Origin: Margaritifera margaritifera
Taxonomy: Eukaryota > Mollusca > Bivalvia > Unionida > Margaritiferidae
Direction: 5' to 3'
Length of the DNA stretch: 64,000 nt
Assembly (NCBI GenBank): GCA_029931535.1
Contig: JAQPZY010001628.1
Span: 3,858,501-3,922,500, forward strand
Position 1 is the first letter of the stretch, and the number at the start of each line of letters is the position of its first letter. The notes beneath the pieces were generated by a model that saw only the letters and a program-made list of their open reading frames with translations, did not search any database and was not told the origin of the DNA. This document shows, piece by piece, positions 1 through 12,141 of this stretch. A program made the position numbers and the translations under genes.

Positions 1-1142
1 AAGTTAAGGTTTACTGACCAAACTATATTTCTCTTGCTCAGAGTAAACTATGTAAACATAATAACAACTCGTGAATAAAATGTAACTTTCATTCCTCGTC
101 ACAACTTAATAAGAACGACAACAATTGCAACTGCAACTACTTGTTACTACTATAAAAAAAATATATTACACCCCTCCCCCTCCCCCAGTAGATCTGAACC
201 AAAATTTAGCAATATGGAAAACTTACCATCCGATACAGCAATTTCCACCCAAGGGTATAACGTCTTCCATTCATTTTTAAATCACGTCCTTCGTTACTTG
301 ATCTCTTTCTTTATAGAAATTATGCTGTCGCTATCGGAATAGGAACCAATGCCACTATTGGTGACGCCAATTTCTGATTTTCGTAACCACGCCAACATGG
401 GGCTAGTCGGACGCTGGGTAATTTTACGTTTCTTGGAAGGTGGTGTGTTCATTTTTCACAAGAATTTTAAATGTAATATGTGTAACTGCTTTGGCTGGTA
501 GTGAAAATGACTAAAATATATATATAACACACTACCAGTAGACTCCATCGTCGCTGGCCAACCACGTGACTATCTCTGTGCAGACGAAACCCGCACCAAA
601 GGTCGCTCACCGGCAGTCGCACAAGCTAGGTACAAAAGATAATGGTTAAATGATTGAGTAATTATCCTGGATTATCTTACTAAAATACCCAAGAAGAGGT
701 AAGAACAGGTGTCATTTGAGTAATAAGGAACTCAATATAGTGACAGGATGTATGTTTAACAGATTAATTTATAAGGGTAGTGGGAAACATTGAAGCATAG
801 CTTCACAAAAGCATAGCGTAGCGGCAGATTCTAAAGCATCGAGGGTTATCCGACTTTGAAACGATAGCGTAGTGGGCCCGCTACGGTAAAAGTCCCTGGG
901 GAGAACACTGCCCCTACGTCTATAAATTCTCAGCCATTCCAAGATCTTGCCGTTTCATAAATAACCCGAATATTACACAGTTCGCTTCAACGAAGCGTTT
1001 ATTGGTCTCCTGCAGCCATTGTAAAACATATATTCAGACTAAACTAATCTTAACAACGAAACGTTGACCCCGTTTTACTAAAGATTTTTGTTGCATTTTT
1101 TCATCTTTACGTGTATATAATACATATGTAACGGGTAGAACT
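1..1142. other. Unannotated AT-rich stretch
   Basis: No coding segment, RNA gene or recognisable repeat is seen. It includes a short A/T run and a C-rich run near 170-186. Reading frames are short and broken on both strands. Confidence 0.6.
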
Positions 1143-1458
1143 GGGCGCGTCGGCTCGGATAGCTCAAGTGGTAGAACGCCCGTCTAGAGTTAGGGAGGTC
1201 CTGGGTTCGAGCATTTTTCCCTGTTACCTTTGGTGCTGCGAACAAGATTCCACATCTGCACCTTCAACCGGCTAGGTAGGGTGCAGTCAAGTGGAGGTTT
1301 GACGTTAAGACATAGAACGTGTCTCAAAAAGGCATGGAAAAAGTGTAGCGCGTAGGAATGGGCGCGTCGGCTCAGATAGCTCAAGTGGTCGAGCGCCCGT
1401 CAAGTGTTAGGAAGTCCCTGTCCGATTTTTCCCTGTTACATTTGGCGCTGTGAACAGT
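1143..1458 (+). mobile_element. Dimeric tRNA-derived SINE, copy 1
   Basis: A tRNA-like head starts near 1147 with a box A-like segment (TAGCTCAAGTGG) and a box B-like segment (GGTTCGAGC near 1204), the split promoter of RNA polymerase III. A body of about 130 bp follows, containing TTCCACATCTGCACC and GTCTCAAAAAGGCA. At 1358 a second tRNA-like head (GGGCGCGTCGGCTCAGATAG) begins and runs through a short tail to about 1458. The same two-head order recurs at 4200-4500, so I read it as one dimeric element, not two chance insertions. The second head has a degenerate box B. It is not a working tRNA gene because the acceptor stem does not pair and it continues into the SINE body. Family name unknown. 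Confidence 0.75.
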
Positions 1459-2699
1459 CACCTTTTCATATTATTGGCACTGGGACTGCTGACTTGGTTT
1501 CATGCCTGAGGGAAATCCTGGTAATTCTCACCATGAATTTGTGACTGCATCATCACCGGTCAGACGTGTTGGAGTCACCTGTAAGCATCCGAAATCCACA
1601 GATCAATGGAGATATCTCTGGCCAGAACGGACGGTGCACAGTTGAATACCTGATTCGCGGACATTCTTCATTTGGAAAAATCCATCTATTTCAAGGGTGG
1701 GTGGGTGTCTCACTATCACTCTCTATTCTCGGCGCTGGACTTTTAGGACATTTTTAACTCAAATTGCAATATTTGTGTCTCGCATTCATTGTTTTTGGAA
1801 AAACTGGTGAGTTTCCATTCATATTGTTTTCACAATAAAATGTGTTGTATATCTTTTTTAACTTCTATCTTTTTTTAACTTTTGTATTTTTTTTTTTTTT
1901 TTTTTTTTTTGGTCGTTCATATCTTTATGTGAGTTTGATACTTTTGTTTGCAATTTTTAATTTAAGTTTACATATTTTGGACTTTGAGTGTTTACAGTGA
2001 TATGATAATTCATCACTTCGTGAACTAATCGCTTTGCTTGCATAACATTACACTTCACGCATTCACCGGACTTAGGTACGGAGAAAGTCCCCTTCCATTA
2101 AAATAAATTAAAAAAATTATACTCTGAAATTAAACTCGGTTTCTTTCTTAATTGTCACCATCATTCCCACTAAATTCGTCATTTCAAATGATTTCATATC
2201 ATTGGGTGTAATTTATTCATGTTATATGTTATCTGTTGCATGTCATCTGTGTATGCCAATAGGAGTAATTCCTCAAAAGATTTAAAGATTATTCATTCCT
2301 GTATGTTAGTTGTGATCTGCTTAAAGGTGTATTGTAATAACTGGCGTAACAGAAGGATTATTCATTGAGTTTTAAGATAATTCTGATTGTTTTTATTCAT
2401 TTTTAGAAAAACATCTTCCAACGAGAAACAGACATTTTGTTACACAAGTTGCTGGCCATATTACTTCTAACATTCTTTTTAGCTTACTGTCGCATTTAGA
2501 ATAAGTGTTTGATGAAGATGACCTCTATTGGTTCTCTTGCAATGAATCAAGAGGATGTGGTATTTAATAGGCACGAGGAAGATGTAATGAAACAGTACCT
2601 TGATCAGACTGGTACGTAGAGGCTGCTTACGACTGAGGTATACAACGAGCTCCGTGCTTGTCATGCGAAATCCCCTCAGTGAACTAGTACACCGATAGC
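1459..2699. other. Unannotated stretch with poly-T
   Basis: There is a T homopolymer of about 25 bases at 1888-1912. The rest is AT-rich with no supported gene. The right part may belong to the 5' region of the gypsy fragment that follows, but no LTR can be recognised. Confidence 0.5.
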
Positions 2700-4193
2700 C
2701 TCGTCCGTCTTTAAATTGCGTCTTCGATGCAGACGCCGCGAATTTCGATGTTTTCAGGAGAAGATCTAACACCGAAGACAGTAGTGGGTTTTGATCATTG
2801 GGGTTATTAGGAAAGGTGTCCCTTGTGCGACATGGTGTATCTGGCGTCTGTTGTTATGCAAGCTATTCATAAGTCTTTGCTTGAAACGGCTATACAACTT
2901 TCCCTTGGAGAGACAGTGTTTTATCAGGATTTTATGCGGAAGTTTGAAGGTGTATTTGGAAATCTCTTATCAGGCGAGGAAATTATGCAGCAATATTATG
3001 TACAACAACAACGAAAGGGGGAGAGGGTAGTTACATGGGAGTGCAGATTGAAAGATATCTGAAAAGGGTTATATACGAGAGTTGGCCACAAATGATATGT
3101 TAAGATCTAAGTTTTGGACTGGGATGCAGAGCGACAGGAGGAAGAATACAAGCCGTCACAAACATGATCAGATAAAAAAAACTTCGACAATTTGCACAGA
3201 AAGGTTTAGACCATCGAACAGAATCTCCAAATTAAAGAGCCCTGCCGTTCAAGCTCAGGCGGCAACGGTAGGTCGAGGTTTGTCAACGCAACTTGACGCT
3301 TTGTGCAAGAAACTAAATACTTTGTCTCTAAGAATAATTTACCTAGAATCAGAGTTTCGTCGGATATTGCAGAATGTCTCAGCGCACAAAGACCCCAAAG
3401 ATCAGTTACCAGAACAGCCGAATTCAAATAATACTTCCGGTCATGAAATCTAATCTTATTTCCAGAAAAGACGAGGGCGTTGACGACCCGACTAGAAGGT
3501 ATCTCAAAACACCGAAACAGGGGTTTTAGAACCTGTCTCTGTAACATGGCAAATAGAAGACAGGTTTGATATCCCCAAACAACAAAGCAGTCCGTTGAAA
3601 CGCATGGTTGGCAGTTCAAATGAGATGGATGTTGTATCTTGTGGGAAGCATTCAAAAAGTCTTGCAGATAGTGGCTCAATGGTTACAACTGTATCAAATA
3701 GGTTTTATGATTATCTTGTCCCCTGTCTGCGATTACATGAACCAAAGGAGTTCGAGGTATCCGTTTATGGCCCAGCTCTTCCGTATTTAGCTTATAAAAT
3801 GAGACCGAAATAGTTGTTCCTTTCCTTGGTGAAGATCCTATTTGTGCACCTGTTTTAATTGTCCACGACACTGATTATAATACGAAAGTTCCTGTTATCA
3901 TCGGGATTAACGTTATTCGCCGTTGTAAATAATGAAGGGATAGATTGTTAAATTATTGCATAAATATGCCAGAGGAATGGAAGCTGACCTTTGCAGTCTT
4001 GAACGATGCCACAAGGAACGTTAGGTCCACTATTAAGTGTCCTGTCGAAGTTCAATCTATGAAGACAGTGATGCTGTCCGGCATTGTTAGAAAGCCCATC
4101 AGGATAGAGTCTGCAGTCAGTGAGCACAATGCTTCTGGAATATCAGGAAATCGAGTTGTATGTTCTAGAGTAGTCTCGCTTGTGTCATCTTGA
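2700..4193 (+). mobile_element. Ty3/Gypsy-like gag-protease remnant
   Basis: Broken reading frames on the plus strand resemble the gag-protease part of invertebrate Ty3/Gypsy elements. Near 2740-3060 lies a capsid-like segment (FSGED near 2751, FGNLLSGEE near 2956, VTWECRL near 3033), interrupted by stops and frame changes. Near 3085-3190 a gag C-terminal segment with RSKFWTG follows. At 3661-3740 an aspartic protease-like segment has LADSGSMVTTVS, with the catalytic Asp-Ser-Gly at 3667-3675. A frame change near 3800 separates it from the distal part (VPVIIGINVI near 3890-3919). A further stretch at 3945-4193 resembles the linker after the protease. No reverse transcriptase, integrase or LTR is visible; a SINE follows at about 4200. 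It is an old inactive fragment. Assignment rests on recognised motif order, not on an alignment. Confidence 0.7.
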
Positions 4194-4199
4194 AAAACT

Positions 4200-4500
4200 G
4201 TACGAGTCCACATCTATAGTTAGGGAGGTTCCTGGTTAGAGCCCCTGTCCGGCCGTGCATATTTCTCTGTTACATTTTGGCGTCGCCAATATGTTTCCAC
4301 ATCTGTACCTCCAACCAGTTAGGGAGGGTGCAGTTAAGTGGAAGTTGGACGTTGAGTCTCAAAAAGGCAGGGAGAAGGTGTAACGGGAACATGTTGGCGC
4401 GTCGGCTCAAGTGATAGGGCACCCGTCTATAGTTAGTGAGGTCCCGAGTTCGATCCCCGCTCTTACCGTGCATTTTACCTGTTACACATACATACATACC
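4200..4500 (+). mobile_element. Dimeric tRNA-derived SINE, copy 2
   Basis: This is the same family as the copy at 1143-1458. The first head is truncated (only the box B side remains, near 4217-4240), then the shared body (TTCCACATCTGTACC, GTCTCAAAAAGGCAGG) and a second complete head at 4395-4460 with box B GTTCGATCC. It ends in a short (CATA)n tail. The body-to-second-head junction occurs at the same place as in copy 1, which supports a dimeric master element. It directly follows the gypsy fragment. Confidence 0.75.
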
Positions 4501-4852
4501 TAATACCGTGACAGGGTATAAAAGGCATAAAACAGTAACAATGAACAGTTTTTACTATGAAATCAAAGTGGAGGTACTATAATGTCTTTAAACAAAATAC
4601 ATTGATTATTATTATTTTTTTAAATCATTCTTCTTAAAATCCGCATTAGAGGCTATTTAAGTTGTCAACCCATAGAAGTCACAGATTTTACTGGGTGAAA
4701 GTCAAAGTTGAATAACTTTGCAGTGACAGCCAGTATTAGAAGCAGAGCTTATGCATCAGAAATTAACTTGATTAACAACTACAACTAAAGCCTTATATGA
4801 AATGCATGCAGTCCACTCATCTAATTCCTGTAATCATTTACATGTACAACAT

Positions 4853-4991
4853 ACAGTGAACCTGTTCAGGGTAAACTATTACAATATACAGTGAACCTGT
4901 TCAGGGTAACCTATCATAATATACAGTGAACCTGTTCAGGGTAATCTATCACAATATACAGTGAACTTGTTCAGGGTAATCTATCACAATA
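4853..4991 (+). repeat. 35-bp minisatellite, 4 copies
   Basis: Four near-identical copies of a 35-bp unit that begins ACAGTGAACCTGTTCAGGGT. Copies differ by a few substitutions. Confidence 0.9.
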
Positions 4992-5089
4992 CATAAAGTA
5001 GTCATTAAATGTGAAAAGTTTACCACTGAATAGCATATTTATTCCTTCATCCGACTGCATTAGTCAGAAAGCCTCTTCTGTGTAGGTTG

Positions 5090-6640
5090 GGATGTATATA
5101 GCATGTACAAATCTGTACTCATTAGCTGAAAACAAATACTTAACCTATGTTAGAAAATCATGAAATGTAGGTCACAGTGATTTTCTTGTGTCGTAAGGTG
5201 TAGTACTAACATAGATACATCCATATATTAAGTTTCATCGTTCGAGCGTAAAAAGAACCAATAAATAGTCTTAGAACACAAAATTTCAACAAACCCAATA
5301 AAGGATAAAATAAAGGTCAGATAGACCTCTTTTTAATAAGTATGTAGCACTTATTAAGATGCATCGACTCATCAAGTTAAATGTCTCTAGGAATGATAAT
5401 ATGCATATAGCATGCCAAAATCTCATATGGTCATGGGCTAAATGCAAGCACCTAACCAAAAAAGAAACAGATGAAAAATAGGTCACAAGGAGCTTCTTTT
5501 GTTGTAAAGGAATGGTACTAACAGATGTGCGTATGATCATCAATTTATTGATGCTACTACCATCGACAGTGCCTGAGATATAAGCATCATATACCAAATT
5601 TGACTGAAGTCAGAGAAGCGTAACATATGCGCCATAATGGCATAATTCTGCAATTGGTGTAAAGTGCTCATAAAGATGCATCCCCCTCTCCACATTTCGT
5701 GATTTTTGATTGGATAATATGTAAATACCAACCAAAAAACCTCTGTGGGCATGAGATAAACGGAAAAACTTAACCTAAGCCAGTAGAATGTTAAACGTAT
5801 GTCACAGTGACCTTCTTGTACGGGTATTGGACTAATAGAGATGTATACAGTCATCTCTTCTAATAATTGTAGCATGAACATTTGATACACAAAATTTAAC
5901 CAACGGCAGTGATGCTGGAAATATGGATCACATTGATCTTCTTTTGTAATGAGGATGTTTTACTCATCAAGATGCATACCCTCAACAAGTGTCATGATTT
6001 CAGGAATTAATGTATTATACAGGATGCAAAAAAGTATGTGGTTATGAGCTAAACCCAAAACCTAATTTAAGCCAGTGAAATGTGAAATATAGGTGGCAGT
6101 GACCTTCTTTTTTGTAAGGATCAGGTACTAACAGATGCATACAGTCATCCAGTTTGATAATTCTAGCATGAACAGTGCTTGAAAAATAAGTTTAAAACAC
6201 AAAATTTGACCCATGTCAGTGAACCGTGAACAATGAATTACAATGGCCTACTTTTGTGATGCGAGTGTAGTACTCAAGATGCATCCACGCACCATGTTTC
6301 ATGATTGTACGTACAACAGTGTGTATACAGGGTAGAAAGAAAAAAACTATGTGGACATGGGATAAACAGAAAAATTTAACCTAATACAGTAAAATGTGAA
6401 ATGTAGGTCACAGTGACCTTCCTTTCTTGTGATGATGTTTTGGTAATTGAAATGCATACAATCATCTATTCTAAATATTTTAGCTTGAACAGCTCTTTAC
6501 AAATAAACATAAAACACAAATTTAAACCAAGTCAGTGATGCGTGATATATGGATCACAGTGACCTTTGTTGTGATGATTGTATGGTGCTGCATCCCCTCC
6601 CCAAGTTACATGATTTCAAAAAACCTCTGAGTTGCTATAA
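5090..6640 (+). repeat. Diverged ~310-bp tandem repeat with inverted GGTCA sites
   Basis: Five diverged units can be anchored on the motif GGTCACAGTGACC or variants at 5170, 5481, 5801, 6092 and 6406, giving spacings of 311, 320, 291 and 314 bases. Each unit appears to hold two related half-units, because a second weaker copy (GGATCACAGTGACC-like) recurs near 5925, 6234 and 6551. Shared flanking words include ATGCATCC followed by CATGATTT, and AACACAAAATTT. The copy at 6405-6419 is a perfect AGGTCAnnnTGACCT inverted repeat. No coding potential is seen. The repeat type is familiar from bivalve genomes, but I cannot name it. Confidence 0.75.
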
Positions 6641-9417
6641 AACCCACTCCATACTGTCGCCCAGGGCCTAGGAAGGAAGAATCATTGACATGCAGTGAGG
6701 TTGTACATATGTATATGCTTTTATCTGTGCGAGGCAGACGCCAACACCAGGGGTAGTACTACAGCTGTTGTTCTGAAACGACGCCAGACAAAGTCACTCG
6801 TTTATTAAAATGCATTAGGAGAAAATATGTAGATGGGATGGCGCTGTGAGTGTTTTGGGGATTTGAATCAAAAGTTTTTCCACACAAACTTAAGATTGTT
6901 CATGAACGAAGTTTGAGATCATCCAGTAAAATATGTATATAGATACAATGAACAATGCCTAAGATTCAATGTACTAAATATTTCATACAGATAAATTCCA
7001 GTGGTTAAACAGAATTACAGCAAATATATTTACATATATTATAGAATTAATTGGTGCTTCATAAATTGATGAGATAAGCAGTTTTTCGATATGGATAAAA
7101 GATATCTCAGCATATTAAATAATCTGTGTTCACTAATGACAATATAATGACCTTGATTGCAATCAGCAATAATAACAGTACTAGGTAGTAGACAACGGAT
7201 AGGTACCTATTTATTGTCTTTGTTTCGTGTAATAGAGGATTCTGTTTTCATTTTTTTTATCCCAGCATCCGCTACATAGTAATATGTGTTTGATATATGC
7301 AAAGTGTACAACAAAAAAAGAATGATCAGTCAAAACTTTGCTGTTCTATTTACCCGACGTTTTTTGCAAACAAAAGTTTGGTTTTCATTCACTTCTTACG
7401 GCATCTAAAGACAAGTTGCATTGTCACTTTAAAGTTTTTCTTTCCAAAAGATCAAAATGCTAGTAAGAAAAGCACTTATATTATTGTTATTTACAATTAA
7501 AGTCTTGCATGTGTCATTTTGGTCTATCCACCTTTTAAAAAAAATGTCCAGGTAATCATTTGGATAAGTTCTAGTATTTCCTTTTCTACAAAGTAATATC
7601 GAGTAATAAGAGAAAGCAAGATCTTTTTACTAACAAAATCATGAGACAAAGCAACACTATTGGAACCATCATACATTTTTGGAATTTCTTGTGTCCGGAT
7701 GGCATCCATAGAAAAGCAAATGCTTTTCCCCCATGAACGCCTGACTAATCTCCCTATCGCAGGAATTGATAACAACAACTGACGCTTGCATCACCACCGT
7801 TTTGACAGATACTAATAAAATATTGCACAGTTGTATTATCATTCAATGCCAAAGCAACATTACGTAACTCACTGATACGTTGCAAACTGTACAAAATATG
7901 GGGAATTTAGCATCACCAGTTTTAAAGATCAGTTACGTGCACATTAAAATTTTCTTGGTTACACACTAGTGACCCTCTTTCAAAATTTATAAATTTAATT
8001 TTGTTTTTGCCTAATAAAGACAAGGTTCTTTTGAATCCCGTTGTCGCATTTTGTTGTACTATTTTTCGCACTAGATTTATAATGGTTTATTGATCTGTAC
8101 TAAGAATATTAGATATGTACGAAACATTTTCCATTATCTTTAACGCTTTTGATTGCAAATTAAAGTGCCAGTGTATTCTTATACCTTGGGAAAGCGGATA
8201 TGACACAGTATTTATGGTGAGTGAGTTCAGAAAGTTGTTCATCTGTTTCTGTTTTCTATACAATAATCAAATTATAGGTATCACTCGCTACGTTTCCGAT
8301 AACCCTAAACGTGTTTTACATTGCATTGTATTGCAACAGTCCATGGCTTAAAATGATCAAGTTGCGAATAGAAAGAGGAAATGAGTTAATCTTAAGCGGA
8401 AGAAGGTAGCGCCGTTTTGAAACGTCCATATCTATATCGCAAAATTGGGTGGTTAGTATTGCCGAACTGACATGTCGGGCACTAAAAAAATCGCGAATGC
8501 TGAAAAATCTAGTTTTTTTTTTCCTTTGCATTCTGTAACCGCTAAAACTTAATGCTAATATTATGTTGAGCTGTAATTGAAGAGGGGGTGGGGGGTGGCG
8601 GACGTTGAGAATACCACACAACCTATGTGCAACGTCAACACTATGTTCAGCGCTGGTAAACGAAATATGTTCACGTTCAAGAAATCAATTAAATAAGCCT
8701 GACTTAGAGACACAACGATACTTCTTTTTATGTGGAGTAATTTCGTGTACGAATTGTACGTTGTCTAATCAAGGGTTTCCACCATATGATTATCATATAA
8801 ACAGATTTTTTTCAGAGCCATGTTTACGGTATATTTCTCTCGTGTACAAAAAAAAATTTACTGACATATGCTCTGCAAAAGGTGTCAGTAGAGCGGAACG
8901 TAGCAAGTTTTTCAGGAATACTTAAGAACCCTTCCAGCCGATTACATCTCAATTCGAAAGCTTACTCAATTTTCTGGATGAAATCCTAGCTGTTTTGAAC
9001 ATGATGCATAAACGGTCTTTCATATATTTTAGGTCTGTAAGTAACAGAATTGATATTTTTCAAATTAATAAGCACTGTGCCGAATATCAAAGTCGTTCTT
9101 TTATCATTGTATAAGATCTACGACGTCTAAGTTGAATTTTAAAGCTCGAAAATTACTTAACCTTGAAAAATTGTACTGCTGTTATCTAGACTCTAGTTTA
9201 ATTAAAGACAAGACAGATTAATGAATCGTAATCACTTTATTAATGAGAAAATCTCACATATATTTTAACATAAAACATTGCATTGTTAACTGTACTGAGT
9301 ACATGCCTCATATTGCATTCACCTGACAGTAGTTAAAGCACGATACGAATAAAAATGAAAATACGATTAAAAAGTGAGAACTATTCTTTGAATTCTCTCT
9401 GAATTATCTTTATTAAT
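6641..9417. other. No gene recognised
   Basis: AT-rich sequence with only short, uninformative reading frames on both strands, for example 7524-7778 (-) and 8115-8351 (+), neither with a recognisable domain. Nothing else is seen. Confidence 0.5.
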
Positions 9418-9503
9418 TATACAATCCGTATATTAACAGGTGTTAATGGATATTTAGTTATACAATCCATATAAAGACAGGTGTTAATGGATATTCATTT
9501 ATA
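9418..9503 (+). repeat. Direct duplication, ~43-bp unit, 2 copies
   Basis: Two adjacent copies of a unit containing TTATACAATCC and AGGTGTTAATGGATATT with a few differences. Confidence 0.8.
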
Positions 9504-12065
9504 CACTAAAATATATTAAGGGAATTTTTGAAATGACGTGCTCTGTAAAAAAAAAAAAAAAAATTACACATACTCCATATTAGAATTATAAATAATTCAT
9601 GTGACTGAAACGACAACTAAAGAAGCAACTTAACAAAATATTTAGTGGCGAAAAGGGGATAGAACAAGAAGATTAAGTCCTGATGCCACTTTATCCATGT
9701 TCTTGTTAGCGCAGTATATACAACAAAATATGAAGTTTTTGCCTTTTATTGTTCCTTTTAATGAAACGTCGCAAAGCTATTGAGTACATACATGGATACG
9801 TATTAAATTGAAGTCCATCGGTACAGTTGAGCTATCTATTATTAATAATGTTTGCATTTTCTACTTTTTGATACGATCGTTATTTATTTTATAATGTTAT
9901 TATCTAATTATCCTATTTTTGTTGTATTTCATATCGTTGGCCGAAACAATAATTTTGGTGGATCCTCACAAAAGAATGTTTATGCTATAAGTTATGTTTC
10001 TGGGAAAAGATATTTCCTCCCTTCTGATGTAAATAGTTCTTTGCCGTGTGATAAAGAGGTAAATGCGAATACATTTTACTGCCTTTATGAAGCTAAATGA
10101 CTTTGGAATGAATCATCATTTATCTTACAATGATTTTGTAAAACGTTATATTTTGCACCATTGTTTAAACGTTGACCTAAAATTAAAATAATTGTTCCTA
10201 TGACATTTGCTGTTTAGTTTTGAAAAAAAGCTAAATCTCATGGATGCTAGATATAAAGCTATGTTTATGCAAAACTTAACATATTTTTACATAAGCCATA
10301 TCGTGTAAATCATATCTAAGTTCCTAATGGACTACAGATTATTTACTGTCATCTTAATACATTATATCACTACTTGCGTATTGATTTTTATATTAGCAGT
10401 CGAACGAATCACAATTTTAAATCAACTGCATCTGATGTTGGTTGAGTTCATATGAGAAGAAAAAAGTAAATTTGCAGACGTCTCTGTAGACGGTAGATTG
10501 ATATCACATATATAATGCATGCTCATGCTTTTTACTTAAGCTTGAGAAGGCTGTGTATTGAACTGGCATTGAGATGTATACACAGCAGTGAGGAAGAGTT
10601 TGCTGAAGTGGGATTTTAGAGAGAAGAAGCTGTTTGAACAAGACGTTTTATTATTCAAGCCATTCTAATGTGCGTACTTTGATTGATGACTATAAGATAG
10701 ACATGTGTTTTTTGTTGCTTTTTAAAAATTCTTCTGTGTTTATAAACACAACGTGAACAATGTTTGCTATTATTAGATTTATTAGATTTTATTTCATGAA
10801 ATTCATTTGACTAATAATAGCTTCACTGACTTGTCAACTGCAGTTAAATGCAATGTAAGGGCACAGCGTGTGGCTAACTTCTGACTTTTGGCCTCTGACA
10901 TTAATCAACATGAAAATATGTTATTTGTGTTAACTTTTACGCCTGCATTATCTCGTTAGCACAAGTGAAATCAGAAAATTAAACAAAGATTTCACAGACA
11001 TCTTTGATTATTGTATTGTGGATTAATCTTGAAATTCTACCCTATGCGTTCAAAGATTTGCAGAAGATTATCAGACATAAAGTTATAGAATTATAATTTT
11101 TTTCCAAAAGTCAAGAGTTTCAACAATGAGAATATTCCATGTCATATTTTTGGAACTATGTTTTTCCAGACACCTTTGACAGGTTTCGTTCATCTGCCTT
11201 TTTGGCGTACAACAAATGACTTATTCAATCCAGACAAAAGCTGGAAAGGGATGAAAAAAGTGGGAAAAAAATTTCACGAATGTAAATATATTAAGAAAGG
11301 TTGAATTTTTATATCGATTTAACGTCTTGTTCTGGATGTATGAATAACTCTCTACGCCTGTCGCGTTATAAGTGACTCCAATCGGACATGAACTGATGTG
11401 TCTAAATATCTAAGCGGCACATGGCGTTTGTTATTATTATAATAGGATTAGTGATTTTTGCTCTTCTTTCAACTAGTTTCACGTGATCTCAATACGCTTC
11501 GCGGAGTGAGGCGATACCGCTGGATCTTCAGCTTTATTGTGGAGCTGTTTAAGACCTGATAGTTAACACAGGCAGACGATGTCATGAAAATTCTTTTAAT
11601 TGTTTGAGACCTGATAACGCATGCAGAAGCTGTCATGAAAATTGTTTTACTTGTTCAATGTGATCTGAGATTAAGTAATAGAAGATACTGAGACTGAGTT
11701 ATTTCCATTTTTCTGCCAAATGAGTCTTGAAAGTTTTTAAATTGTGACATTTTTATGTGAACTAAGTTTTTGAATTGAAGAGGATTTTGGAATTGGCACG
11801 TGCTCAGTTCTTAAAATTTAAAACGCTTTTGTTAAAAGTTAGTATTGCATCAAGCTTGGCATGATTTAAATTCTCTCTGGGCAACCTACGTATGTTATTT
11901 ACTGTTTGAATTGGGAGATAAATGAAACTAAACCAGAGACTAAACAATTCATATCATGATGAATTTTATCTACTAAAGGTTTCACAGATCTGGTCAATAA
12001 GGGAGCTAATTTGTCTAATGTTTAAATTGAATATTCAAGATAAATGAGCACGTGACATAGATAGA
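9504..12065. other. 5' flank of the receptor gene, no gene recognised
   Basis: AT-rich DNA with an A run near 9548. The largest open frame (9852-10100, +) has no recognisable domain. Part of this stretch should hold the promoter and any non-coding 5' exon of the receptor, but I see no clear TATA box, CpG-rich island or initiator that would place it. Confidence 0.45.
11547..11657 (+). repeat. ~55-bp direct duplication, 2 copies
   Basis: Two adjacent imperfect copies, each with GTTT(A/G)AGACCTGATA and ending in GTCATGAAAATT, located about 500 bases upstream of the receptor start codon. Confidence 0.8.
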
Positions 12066-12141
12066 AATAAATTCGGTTTTAATGTTTTCTTCCGCCATTG
12101 TCTTGCAATAATCAACAGCACTAGAGCGACAAGAAAGAAAC

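Noticed and set aside
1147..1212. Functional tRNA gene
   Set aside because: Box A and B words are present, but the acceptor stem does not close and the sequence continues into a repeated SINE body.
3206..3679. 157-codon minus-strand gene
   Set aside because: It is a shadow of the plus-strand gag-protease fragment.
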